DNA of 26,739 bases from JAEZAA01 sp964514485 (GTDB lineage: Bacteria > Pseudomonadota > Gammaproteobacteria > Pseudomonadales > Oleiphilaceae), in assembly GCA_964514485.1 (NCBI GenBank), contig CAZEWG010000034.1:1-26739 (forward strand). Direction: 5' to 3'. The position numbers and the translations under genes are program-made. This document shows, piece by piece, positions 15,564-23,019 of the stretch; within the stretch, counting starts at the first letter, position 1, and each line of letters starts with the position of its first letter. The notes under the pieces were generated by a model. It was not told the DNA's origin. It saw nothing but the letters and a program-made list of their open reading frames with translations, and ran no database searches.

Positions 15564-15776
15564 ATGAGAAGGCAAAAGCGTGACTTGGTTGAAAGAGCCT
15601 ACAACCGTGGATACCTTGCAGGCTTGAGCGGTCGCTCCAAAAGTTTATGTCCTACCGAAAACCCGGAAATCCGCCAAAGCTGGATGAACGGTTGGCGAGC
15701 AGGACGCGAAGACAACTGGGCCGGCCTACAAGGTGTTTCGGCTATCCATCGCCTTCCCATCGCCAATATGACCTGA
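15564..15776 (+). CDS. rmf: Ribosome modulation factor (Rmf)
   Basis: 70-residue basic protein that binds 30S subunits in stationary phase and drives 70S dimerisation into inactive 100S particles (hibernation). The first 45 residues match the family: MRRQKRDLVERAYNRGYLAG, then SGRSKSLCPTENPEIRQSWMNGWRAGREDNW. The C-terminal tail with GLQGVSAIHRLP is the longer Pseudomonas-type form, beyond the 55-residue E. coli protein. GAGG lies 11 nt before the ATG. A long structured leader and a strong terminator (15842-15867) frame it as its own transcript. The position between rlmKL and pyrD agrees with Pseudomonas synteny. Confidence 0.96.
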   Translation: MRRQKRDLVERAYNRGYLAGLSGRSKSLCPTENPEIRQSWMNGWRAGREDNWAGLQGVSAIHRLPIANMT

Positions 15777-15841
15777 CAGTTCCAGGTCAACTGACTGTGT
15801 CTAGATGATTACCCGTTAAATCAAGGCCCTCCTAGCCTTGC

Positions 15842-15867
15842 AAAGGCCCGCACACCGCGGGCCTTTT
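15842..15867 (+). terminator. Intrinsic terminator of rmf, perhaps also stopping pyrD from the other side
   Basis: AAAGGCCCGC / GCGGGCCTTT with loop ACACC, followed by a short T-run (TTTTC). A smaller hairpin (CAAGGC..GCCTTG, 15822-15840) precedes it. The minus strand would end in CCTTTG, weaker for pyrD. Confidence 0.85.
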
Positions 15868-15902
15868 CATGATCCATCCGCTCGAACGCAGCCGATTTCC
15901 CA

Positions 15903-16928
15903 CTAATCCGCCAGTTTGGCGATGGCCTCAGCAGCTTCCCTGACCAATTCCGGACCTTGATAGATCAAGCCACTGTAGATTTGCACCAGGCTCGCACCGG
16001 CTTTGATTTTCTCTACCGCGCTGGCTGCATCCATAATGCCCCCTGCGGCAATAATGGGAATCTGCCCTTTCAGCTCTTCCGCCAACAGACGCACCACCCG
16101 AGTGGACACATCCTGCAACGGCTCACCACTCAACCCGCCCTGCTCATCGGCGTGGGGCAGCCCCTTCACCTTTTCCCGGGACAAGGTAGTGTTGGTGGCG
16201 ATCACCCCATCCACCTTAAACTCCAGCAATGCCGCGGCCACCATGCGAATCTCTTCGTCCGACATATCCGGCGCAATTTTGAAGGCCACGGGTACATAGC
16301 GACCATACGCCTGGGCCAACTGCGCTTGCTCGTCCTTAATGGCCGCCAACAGGTTCCGCAGGGAGTCTCCGAACTGAAGGCTGCGCAACCCTGGCGTATT
16401 GGGAGAGGAAACATTCACGGTAATATAGGACGCCAGCGCGTAAACCTTGCGCATTCCGATCAGGTAATCTTCCGCCGCCTGTTCAACGGGCGTATCGGCA
16501 TTTTTGCCGACATTAATCCCCAAAACGCCCTTGTACTTGGCCTGACGCACCCGCTCCACCAAGTAATCCACACCCAGGTTATTGAACCCCATGCGATTAA
16601 TGATGGCGTTCCGCTCCGGAATCCGAAACAAACGGGGCTTCGGGTTGCCCGGCTGAGGCCGGGGCGTGACGGTGCCGATTTCAATAAAACCAAACCCTAA
16701 CGCTGCAAGGCCATCAATGCACTCGCCGTTCTTGTCGAGCCCGGCCGCCAGCCCCACCGCATTGGGAAACTGGATCCCCATCACCGTCACTGGCTGGTGT
16801 ACCCGAGACTTCACAAACAGGGGCGTCAATTTGAGGCGGGCGGCAGTCGCGAGCAGGTCAAGGGTCAGCTCATGGGCTGTTTCTGGATTGAATCGAAACA
16901 ATAGGCGACGAATGAGGCGATAGGACAT
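15903..16928 (-). CDS. pyrD: Dihydroorotate dehydrogenase, class 2 (quinone-dependent)
   Basis: 341-residue membrane-associated flavoenzyme that oxidises dihydroorotate to orotate in pyrimidine synthesis, passing electrons to quinone. The N-terminal helix region MSYRLIRRLLFRFNPETAHE is the membrane/quinone tunnel of class 2 enzymes. The FMN barrel starts at NAVGLAAGLDKNGE. The catalytic Ser175 sits in VNVSSPNTPGLRSLQ, and the phosphate-binding segment is IIAAGGIMDAASAVEKIKAG. A TTG-started extension to 16943 is possible, but ATG 16928 matches the family. The ribosome site is poor. A good sigma-70 promoter lies 31 bp upstream. Confidence 0.98.
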   Translation of the reverse strand: MSYRLIRRLLFRFNPETAHELTLDLLATAARLKLTPLFVKSRVHQPVTVMGIQFPNAVGLAAGLDKNGECIDGLAALGFGFIEIGTVTPRPQPGNPKPRLFRIPERNAIINRMGFNNLGVDYLVERVRQAKYKGVLGINVGKNADTPVEQAAEDYLIGMRKVYALASYITVNVSSPNTPGLRSLQFGDSLRNLLAAIKDEQAQLAQAYGRYVPVAFKIAPDMSDEEIRMVAAALLEFKVDGVIATNTTLSREKVKGLPHADEQGGLSGEPLQDVSTRVVRLLAEELKGQIPIIAAGGIMDAASAVEKIKAGASLVQIYSGLIYQGPELVREAAEAIAKLAD

Positions 16929-16958
16929 GGAATCAGCTCGCAATCAAGGAATGGGCGC

Positions 16959-16986
16959 ATTATACCCGGAAGGGCGCCAGTCTCAA
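16959..16986 (-). promoter_or_regulatory. Sigma-70 promoter of pyrD
   Basis: Minus strand: TTGAGA (complement of 16981-16986), 16-nt spacer, perfect TATAAT (complement of 16959-16964). The leader would be about 25 nt to the ATG at 16928. Confidence 0.85.
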
Positions 16987-17126
16987 CTGACAGCGCTTGG
17001 GCAAGACAGGAGCTTCATCACTTCGAGAAAACCAGGCCCTGCTTCATAAGAGGCCCGAGATCGGCAAGACGGCCAATAACAGCAAAACATGACAGGCAGA
17101 TGAACACTGGATGGCAATGTCGTAAT

Positions 17127-17149
17127 TTATCCACGGAATCTGTGGATAA
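17127..17149. promoter_or_regulatory. Pair of opposed DnaA boxes
   Basis: TTATCCACG (17127-17135, plus strand, one mismatch to TTATCCACA) faces TGTGGATAA (17141-17149, a perfect box on the minus strand), 5 nt apart. Together they form an 8-bp perfect inverted repeat TTATCCAC..GTGGATAA. A weaker third site, TGTTGATAG (17153-17161), is adjacent. Confidence 0.7.
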
Positions 17150-17208
17150 CTTTGTTGATAGCCTTGGAGAAATTGACGGGGACCCGCATGACTTGTGCCC
17201 CCACCTCA

Positions 17209-17270
17209 AATTGATCATTTTTTGATCAAAAAAAATATCTTGAAAAATCATCAAATTACTTATAAATCGG
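17209..17270. repeat. AT-rich block with two TTGATCA palindromes
   Basis: TTGATCA occurs at 17211-17217 and 17222-17228, separated by TTTT, then runs of A and AT-rich sequence to about 17270 (ATATCTTGAAAAATCATCAA). The tract is far richer in A/T than its surroundings and contains two GATC sites. It resembles a DNA-unwinding element or a curved upstream region. Confidence 0.5.
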
Positions 17271-17353
17271 AGACAGGGACCGCAGAGAGGCACTTTGGCC
17301 CTCTTACGAACTCACCCTGCTCCAAAGCGTGGCTCCGGTCATCAGAACACCCC

Positions 17354-17623
17354 TTAGACAAACCGCAGAGCCACTCCATCCGAGTCGCCTCGCACGACTT
17401 TCATCGGTACACCAGGTGTGCCGTCCCCAAGCATGCCATCCACCTTAACCTCAACCACACTCCCTTCTTGAGGCAGGTTTGCCAAATGACCCTGCACGTA
17501 CACACCACTGTCGGACATGTCACGGGTCTTCATGGGGCGCCGCCCCACCTGGGGATGGCAGACAAAGACTTTGAAATCCATCTTCTTGCGCGGATGCATG
17601 CGCTTGTCAGATCCTGTCAACAT
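17354..17623 (-). CDS. Single-domain PilZ protein (c-di-GMP binding)
   Basis: 89 residues, essentially one PilZ domain. Both c-di-GMP motifs are present: RMHPR (RxxxR, residues 8-12) and DMSDSG (DxSxxG, near 35-40), followed by GVYVQGHLANLPQEGSVVEV and a closing VRGDSDGVALRFV. A stand-alone PilZ usually acts as an adaptor that relays c-di-GMP to a partner in motility, exopolysaccharide or pili. No partner gene is adjacent. The ribosome site is excellent (AGGAGG, 5 nt before the ATG). A GGGG-TTATT-CCCC hairpin (17652-17664) and a weak flagellar-sigma-like promoter lie upstream. Confidence 0.88.
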   Translation of the reverse strand: MLTGSDKRMHPRKKMDFKVFVCHPQVGRRPMKTRDMSDSGVYVQGHLANLPQEGSVVEVKVDGMLGDGTPGVPMKVVRGDSDGVALRFV

Positions 17624-17669
17624 ATCAGCCTCCTATGCTTTCCTTTTTATCGGGGTTATTCCCCTTGTA

Positions 17670-17696
17670 CTGTCGGATCATGTCGCAAGAACTTAA
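17670..17696 (-). promoter_or_regulatory. Possible sigma-28 (FliA)-like promoter of the pilZ gene
   Basis: Minus strand: TTAAGTTC, 11-nt spacer, TCCGACAG, compared with FliA consensus TAAAGTTT-N11-GCCGATAA (about 6/8 and 5/8 matches). Spacing is right and distance to the ATG is about 47 bp. Weak evidence. Confidence 0.22.
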
Positions 17697-17811
17697 TCGA
17701 CCGGTCACCCAAGGGCTTCAAGACCACTTGGCGACTTTGGTAATTTACTTGAAAAATGCGCCAAGCGTCTGTTACGAGTAGGTAATAATTCCTTTGCTCC
17801 CCGGAACCCTG

Positions 17812-19203
17812 CTAGCGAGACGAAGCTGCCGACAGGCCATTATCAGGCTTGTCGGTCTCATCAGCCTCATCCATTTCCGCCCGTTCCAACAAGGAATCAT
17901 CCAGACTCTTACTGGCCCTGGCCCCGAGGGCCTTTAAGCTCTCCGCCCGTCGCACCAGATTTCCCTTACCATCCACCAGCTTGTTATAAGCCTTATCCCA
18001 GGCCTGCTGGGCACCACCCAGGCGCTGGCCAATCTCTTGCAAATCCCCAACGAAGTTTACGAATTTATCATACAAATTACCGGCTTGGCGCGCGATTTCC
18101 TGGGCATTACGGGACTGGTATTCGTAACGCCAAATGTTATGGATGGTACGCAGGGTCGCCAACAACGTTGATGGGGATACCAGAACAATATTCTGTTCAA
18201 AAGCCTCGTTGAACAACTCCGCTTCCGCCTGAACCGCGGCACTGAACGCTCCTTCCACCGGGATAAACAAAAGCACGAAATCCAGCGAGCTCAGCCCAGT
18301 CAGGTCCTGGTACTGTTTTCTACTCAGGCCGCGAATATGGTTGCGCACCGACTGCACATGCTGGCGCAGAAACTGCCGTCCCTGCTCTTCATCTTCCGCG
18401 CCATAATAGGCCGCATAAGCTGTAAGGCTTACCTTGGAATCGATCACCACATGGCGGTTTTCGGGCAAATACAGAATCACATCGGGCTGCAGTCGCTGGC
18501 CCTGCTGGTCCTTGAGGCTCACCTGAATCTCATATTCCCGCCCACGCTCCAGGCCAGAACGCTCCAGAACCCGCTCCAGAATCACCTCGCCCCAGGCGCC
18601 CTGGAGCTTGGTCTGCCCCTTCAGGGCATTGGTGAGATTTACGGCATCTTCACTGATGCGCTCGTTGAGAGACTGCAGCCGCTGAATTTCGTGCGCCAGG
18701 GAGAAGCGCTGCTGGGACTCCTTTTCGTAGGTTTCCTCCACTTTCTGACGAAAGTCCGACAACTGGTGTCGCAAGGGCTGAAGCACATTGTCCAGCGTGT
18801 CGCGGTTCTGCTCGGCCATTTTGCGGCTGTTCTCGTCCAAAATCTGGGTCGCCAGCGCCTTGAACTCATGGCTCAACTGCGTCTTGGCTTCCGTCAGCAT
18901 GGCCAGCTTCTCCCCATGATGCAGGCGCTCCTGACGCAACTGGGTTTCCAGCCCCGAGACTTTGGCCTGTAACTCGCCGGCGAGCTGACGCAGCCGGTCC
19001 AGCTCATGCTGCTGGGCCGCACTGATATCTTCCAGTTTGATGACTTCCTGCTCCCTGCCGGCAAAGCGCTCCCTCAGAGTAGCCAGTTCCTGAAGGTGAC
19101 CGGCCAGGCGGCGTTCATGCCGTATCCGGGTGACAAAATATGTGGCAAGAACCGCCAGCAGCACCAGAGTGCCCGCGATGGCGGCAGATAGGGGGTCGAT
19201 CAT
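17812..19203 (-). CDS. rmuC: DNA recombination protein RmuC
   Basis: 463 residues. N-terminal membrane anchor (LSAAIAGTLVLLAVLATYFV), a long coiled coil (about 30-170, rich in heptad Leu/Glu/Gln), then the RmuC nuclease-like domain with the hallmarks LQGAWGEVILERVLERSGL, VVIDSKVSLTAYAAYYGA (Asp and Lys of a PD-(D/E)XK-type core) and LDFVLLFIPVEGAFSAAV. The acidic tail ADETDKPDNG is variable. RmuC limits inversions at short inverted repeats in E. coli. Ribosome site AGGA is 4-5 nt before the ATG. It lies downstream of uvrB on the same strand (142-bp gap with a hairpin), so a shared transcript is possible. Confidence 0.95.
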   Translation of the reverse strand: MIDPLSAAIAGTLVLLAVLATYFVTRIRHERRLAGHLQELATLRERFAGREQEVIKLEDISAAQQHELDRLRQLAGELQAKVSGLETQLRQERLHHGEKLAMLTEAKTQLSHEFKALATQILDENSRKMAEQNRDTLDNVLQPLRHQLSDFRQKVEETYEKESQQRFSLAHEIQRLQSLNERISEDAVNLTNALKGQTKLQGAWGEVILERVLERSGLERGREYEIQVSLKDQQGQRLQPDVILYLPENRHVVIDSKVSLTAYAAYYGAEDEEQGRQFLRQHVQSVRNHIRGLSRKQYQDLTGLSSLDFVLLFIPVEGAFSAAVQAEAELFNEAFEQNIVLVSPSTLLATLRTIHNIWRYEYQSRNAQEIARQAGNLYDKFVNFVGDLQEIGQRLGGAQQAWDKAYNKLVDGKGNLVRRAESLKALGARASKSLDDSLLERAEMDEADETDKPDNGLSAASSR

Positions 19204-19226
19204 GTTATCCTCGGCTCAAATACGAA

Positions 19227-19255
19227 ATGGGCCGCCTTTATCAACAACGGCCCAT
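19227..19255 (-). repeat. Hairpin between uvrB and rmuC
   Basis: ATGGGCCG / CGGCCCAT, 8-bp perfect arms with a 13-nt loop. It is followed on the minus strand by TTCGTATTTG, not a true U-run. Possible partial terminator or processing site between the two genes. Confidence 0.4.
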
Positions 19256-19345
19256 CACGTTTGAGGATAGCGCCTTACGCCTTGAAGCGCAGCATGATCC
19301 TGAACAGAAGGGTGAAAACCAAACCTGATGAGCAGCCAATTGGCT

Positions 19346-21370
19346 TCAGGTGGTCGAAATCAGCGCATGGCTTTTCAGCTCGGCAATTTCATCGCGAAGC
19401 TGTGCCGCCTTTTCAAACTCCAGATTACGGGCCGCCTCGTACATTTCGTTTTCCATCCGCGCAATGTTTTTGGCGAGCTCCTGAGGTGTACGGGACGCCA
19501 CCGCCGCCCGATAGTCGGCCGAGGCCTCCGCCACCCGGCTGGCCTGGGCCTTGCCTTTACGAGCACCGGGTACGGCTCCTTCCATAATATCGGTGATCTT
19601 TTTGTTCAGTCCTTTGGGAACGATACCGTGCTCTTCGTTATGGGCGATCTGCTTGGCCCGACGCCGTTCAGTCTCATCCATGGCACGCTGCATGGAACCG
19701 GTAATTTTATCGGCATAGAGGATCGCCTTGCCCCGCAGGTTTCGGGCAGCCCGGCCGATGGTCTGAATCAAGGAGCGGTCGGAGCGCAGGAAGCCTTCCT
19801 TATCCGCATCCAGAATCGCCACCAGGGAAACCTCCGGCATATCCAGCCCTTCCCGCAGCAGGTTGATCCCCACCAGGACATCAAACTCGCCCAGGCGCAG
19901 GTCCCGGATAATTTCCACCCGCTCCACCGTATCAATGTCGGAGTGCAGATAACGGACGCGGACGCCCTGCTCCAGCAGGAAGTCGGTTAAGTCTTCCGCC
20001 ATGCGTTTGGTTAAGGTGGTCACCAGTACGCGATCCCCTTCTCCGACCCGCGCGCGGATTTCCGACAGGAGGTCATCCACCTGGGTCGTGGCCGGCCGCA
20101 CTTCAATTTCCGGGTCAATCAACCCGGTCGGGCGCACCACCTGCTCGACTACTTGGCTGGCATGCTCATTCTCATAATTGCCTGGCGTGGCCGAAACAAA
20201 AATCATCTGGGGGGCGATCCGCTCCCACTCGTCGAACCGCATGGGCCGGTTATCCAGTGCCGATGGCAAACGAAACCCGTACTGCACCAGGGTTTCCTTA
20301 CGGGAACGGTCGCCCCGGTACATGCCGCCCAACTGTGGAATCGTCACGTGGGACTCGTCCACGACCAGCAGGGCTTCCGGCGGCAGGTAATCAAACAACG
20401 TGGGGGGTGGCAATCCCGGCGCGCGCCCGGACAGATAGCGGGAATAGTTTTCGATGCCGTTGCAATAGCCCAACTCCAGCATCATTTCCAAATCAAAGCG
20501 GGTCCGCTCCTCCAACCGCTGGGCTTCTAACAGTTTACCGTTGTCCCGGAAGTACTCGAGACGCTCCTTCAGCTCTTCCTTAATCCGCTCCACCGCGTCC
20601 AAGACGGTTTCCCGGGGCGTGACATAGTGAGTTTTCGGGTAAATCGTCACCCGGGGGACCCGCCGCAGCACCTCACCGGTGAGCGGATCGAAATAGCTCA
20701 GGTTTTCGATCTCGTCGTCAAACAACTCGATCCGAATCGCGTCCTTATCCGACTCGGCCGGAAAGATATCGATCACATCCCCCTTGGCACGGTAGGTGGC
20801 ACGGTGCAGCTCCATATCATTGCGGGTGTACTGCAGCTCCGCCAGGCGCCGCAACAGGGTGCGCTGATCAATGCGATCGCCCCGATCCAGGTGCAGCATC
20901 ATCTTCAGGTAGGATTCCGGATCGCCCAAACCATAGATGGCCGAGACCGTTGCGACGATCACCGCATCCTTGCGCTCCAGCAAGGCCTTGGTCGCCGATA
21001 GACGCATCTGTTCAATATGCTCGTTAATCGAGGCGTCTTTTTCGATAAAGGTATCAGACGATGGCACATAGGCTTCCGGCTGATAGTAGTCATAGTAGGA
21101 GACGAAATATTCAACGGCGTTATTGGGGAAGAATTCCTTGAACTCGCCATACAGCTGGGCCGCGAGCGTTTTGTTGGGCGCCAGGATAATTGTCGGGCGC
21201 TGCACAGCGGCAATCACATTGGCAATCGTAAAGGTTTTCCCCGAGCCGGTGACGCCCAGCAGGGTCTGATGCATCAGGCCATCATTCAACCCCTGCACGA
21301 GCTGGCGAATTGCCTCAGGTTGATCTCCTGCGGGCTTGAATGGGGACGAGACTGCTAATTCGTGCGACAT
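19346..21370 (-). CDS. uvrB: Excinuclease ABC subunit B (UvrB)
   Basis: 674-residue DNA damage-verification helicase of nucleotide excision repair. Walker A is GVTGSGKTF (39-47). The beta-hairpin region YYDYYQPEAYVP and a DEAD-like motif LLVVDESHVTIPQLGG (near 340) follow, with helicase motifs VSATPGNYE, VLVTTLTKRMAEDL and QTIGRAARN. A C-terminal UVR domain (ARNLEFEKAAQLRDEI) contacts UvrC. Length and motif order are normal. A TATAAT -10 lies upstream, but I see no LexA box (CTGT-N8-ACAG) in the 155-bp divergent gap, unlike E. coli uvrB. Confidence 0.99.
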   Translation of the reverse strand: MSHELAVSSPFKPAGDQPEAIRQLVQGLNDGLMHQTLLGVTGSGKTFTIANVIAAVQRPTIILAPNKTLAAQLYGEFKEFFPNNAVEYFVSYYDYYQPEAYVPSSDTFIEKDASINEHIEQMRLSATKALLERKDAVIVATVSAIYGLGDPESYLKMMLHLDRGDRIDQRTLLRRLAELQYTRNDMELHRATYRAKGDVIDIFPAESDKDAIRIELFDDEIENLSYFDPLTGEVLRRVPRVTIYPKTHYVTPRETVLDAVERIKEELKERLEYFRDNGKLLEAQRLEERTRFDLEMMLELGYCNGIENYSRYLSGRAPGLPPPTLFDYLPPEALLVVDESHVTIPQLGGMYRGDRSRKETLVQYGFRLPSALDNRPMRFDEWERIAPQMIFVSATPGNYENEHASQVVEQVVRPTGLIDPEIEVRPATTQVDDLLSEIRARVGEGDRVLVTTLTKRMAEDLTDFLLEQGVRVRYLHSDIDTVERVEIIRDLRLGEFDVLVGINLLREGLDMPEVSLVAILDADKEGFLRSDRSLIQTIGRAARNLRGKAILYADKITGSMQRAMDETERRRAKQIAHNEEHGIVPKGLNKKITDIMEGAVPGARKGKAQASRVAEASADYRAAVASRTPQELAKNIARMENEMYEAARNLEFEKAAQLRDEIAELKSHALISTT

Positions 21371-21402
21371 AACGATGACCGACCAATACTGAAGATGATA
21401 TG

Positions 21403-21430
21403 ATTATACCGTTTTGCCTGCTCAGTTTAA
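21403..21430 (-). promoter_or_regulatory. Probable uvrB promoter
   Basis: Minus strand: TTAAAC (complement of 21425-21430), 16-nt spacer, perfect TATAAT (complement of 21403-21408), about 33 bp before the uvrB ATG. The -10 is good and the -35 weak. Confidence 0.55.
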
Positions 21431-21525
21431 CGATTGGGTCCTGGAGCCCCCCGTCAAACTGGGACTAGTCGCAATCGGTTTTTCCACGACTTTATCGATA
21501 ACTCTCATCCTTTGAGGATACTGGC

Positions 21526-22713
21526 TTGGACGTACAACTTTCTCATCGTGTACAAACCATCAAACCGTCCCCTACTCTGGCCGTCACCAATCGTGCGGCG
21601 GAGCTCAAGGCTGCCGGAAAGGACATTATTGGCTTAGGCGCCGGAGAGCCCGACTTCGATACGCCAGAACATATCAAAGAAGCCGCCATTGCCGCTATTC
21701 GGGGTGGCCAGACCAAATATACCGCCGTGGATGGCACGGCTGCACTCAAGCAGGCAATCATCAAAAAGTTCAACCGCGATAACAACCTCTCGTACCAGGC
21801 CAACCAGATCCTGGTGTCCAGCGGAGGCAAGCAGAGCTTTTTCAACCTGTCCCTGGCCATTATCAACCCCGGGGACGAGGTTATTATTCCTGCCCCTTAC
21901 TGGGTTTCTTACCCCGACATGGTTCTGGTTGCCGAAGGCAAGCCGGTCATTATAGAAACCACCCAGGAACAAAAGTTCAAAATCACGCCTGAACAGTTGG
22001 CTGCGGCGATCACCCCAAAAACCAAACTGGTGGTACTCAACAGCCCTTCCAACCCCACCGGCATGGCCTATAGCCGTGAAGAGCTGCGCGCCCTGGCGGA
22101 TGTGCTGGTCAAGCACCCCAATGTGCTGATCGCCACCGACGACATGTACGAACATATTCTGTGGACGCCGGAGCCCTTCGTAAACATTCTGAACGTTGCG
22201 CCCGAGCTCTACGACCGCACTTTCGTACTCAACGGCGTCTCCAAAGCCTACTCGATGACCGGCTGGCGGATCGGTTATGCAGCGGGTCCGGCCAAGCTGA
22301 TCGGCGCCATGAAAAAAGTGCAGTCCCAAAGCACCTCCAACCCGGCATCCATTTCCCAGGCCGCGGCCCAAGCCGCCCTGGAAGGGGATCAAAGCTGCGT
22401 GGGCGTGATGGTGCAGGAGTTCAAGAAGCGCCATGACTTCCTGGTCAATGCCCTGAACCAGATTCCCGGCGTGAAATGCATTCCGGTAGACGGCACCTTC
22501 TACGCGTTCCCAAGCTTCCATGAAGTTATCGAGCGCCTGCCCGGCATCAATAACGACATTGAGCTGGCAGAACACCTGCTGATCGAAGGCGGCGTGGCTC
22601 TGGTCCCCGGCTCTGCCTTTGGCGGCGACGGTCATATGCGCCTGAGCTTCGCAACCAGCATGCAAAACCTGGAAAACGCCGTGGAGCGTATTGCCAAGAC
22701 GTTGAGCCGTTAA
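21526..22713 (+). CDS. aatA: Class I PLP-dependent aminotransferase (aspartate-type)
   Basis: 395 residues, fold type I aminotransferase of the 1-beta aspartate/prephenate group, moving amino groups between aspartate or aromatic acids and 2-oxoglutarate. Motifs: IGLGAGEPDFDTPEHI, the substrate loop KYTAVDGTAALKQAI, PAPYWVSYPDM, LNSPSNPTG, and the PLP lysine Lys240 in SKAYSMTGWRIGYAAGP. A C-terminal arginine in MRLSFATS binds the alpha-carboxylate. The start is TTG at 21526: there is no ATG or GTG nearby, and GAGGA lies 7 nt upstream. It is divergent from uvrB and followed by tRNA-Asn, as in Pseudomonas. The gene symbol is by subgroup; exact donor not determined. Confidence 0.94.
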   Translation: MDVQLSHRVQTIKPSPTLAVTNRAAELKAAGKDIIGLGAGEPDFDTPEHIKEAAIAAIRGGQTKYTAVDGTAALKQAIIKKFNRDNNLSYQANQILVSSGGKQSFFNLSLAIINPGDEVIIPAPYWVSYPDMVLVAEGKPVIIETTQEQKFKITPEQLAAAITPKTKLVVLNSPSNPTGMAYSREELRALADVLVKHPNVLIATDDMYEHILWTPEPFVNILNVAPELYDRTFVLNGVSKAYSMTGWRIGYAAGPAKLIGAMKKVQSQSTSNPASISQAAAQAALEGDQSCVGVMVQEFKKRHDFLVNALNQIPGVKCIPVDGTFYAFPSFHEVIERLPGINNDIELAEHLLIEGGVALVPGSAFGGDGHMRLSFATSMQNLENAVERIAKTLSR

Positions 22714-22737
22714 AGCAATTGGGCGCGCATTAAGGCC

Positions 22738-22766
22738 TTGACCTAATGGGAAAAGATCATTAATAT
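22738..22766 (+). promoter_or_regulatory. Sigma-70 promoter of the second tRNA-Asn
   Basis: TTGACC (22738-22743), 17-nt spacer, TAATAT (22761-22766), ending 22 bp before the mature tRNA, with a GC-rich stretch (ACGCGCC) after the -10 as expected for stringently controlled stable RNA. Confidence 0.85.
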
Positions 22767-22788
22767 ACGCGCCACGTTGCACGACTAT

Positions 22789-22864
22789 TCCTCGATAGCT
22801 CAGTCGGTAGAGCAACGGACTGTTAATCCGTGGGTCGCTGGTTCGAGCCCAGCTCGAGGAGCCA
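22789..22864 (+). tRNA. tRNA-Asn (anticodon GTT), second copy
   Basis: 76 nt, base-for-base identical to the copy at 10010-10085, with encoded CCA and anticodon GTT in CTGTTAA. It has its own promoter and an intrinsic terminator starting 5 nt after CCA, so it is a monocistronic tRNA unit. Confidence 0.98.
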
Positions 22865-22869
22865 AATTG

Positions 22870-22899
22870 AAAAGGGTTGCCATTAGGCAACCCTTTTTT
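22870..22899 (+). terminator. Intrinsic terminator of tRNA-Asn
   Basis: AAAAGGGTTGCC / GGCAACCCTTTT, 12-bp stem including the A/T ends, loop ATTA, ending in TTTTTT. Textbook Rho-independent terminator. Confidence 0.95.
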
Positions 22900-23019
22900 A
22901 TTTCCATCTCTTTTGTCTGTCTATCCCGGCAACAACCTGGCAGCTTCAGCGGCCAAAAGCCGAGTCGCCAATACCCTCACCTACCGCCTCCGGCAAGCTC
23001 AGGTACTGGCGCCCAAAAA

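Larger units (their letters stand above)
16987..17353. other. Gene-free region between pilZ and the pyrD promoter with origin-like elements
   Basis: 367 bp with no credible gene; an open minus frame at 17018-17293 looks like chance, having no ribosome site or recognisable composition. It contains opposed DnaA boxes (17127-17149) and an AT-rich block with TTGATCA palindromes (17209-17270). The remaining parts (16987-17126 and 17271-17353) show nothing I recognise, and no clear pilZ terminator. Confidence 0.6.

Noticed and set aside
17018..17293. 91-residue minus-strand frame between pilZ and pyrD
   Set aside because: No ribosome site, cysteine-rich unfolded-looking composition, and it runs across the DnaA boxes and AT-rich tract.
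17195..17743. 182-residue plus-strand frame over the pilZ gene
   Set aside because: Antisense to a confident PilZ domain, and no domain is recognisable in it.
21634..22890. 418-residue minus-strand frame opposite the aminotransferase and tRNA-Asn
   Set aside because: It crosses a tRNA and a terminator and mirrors a conserved enzyme.
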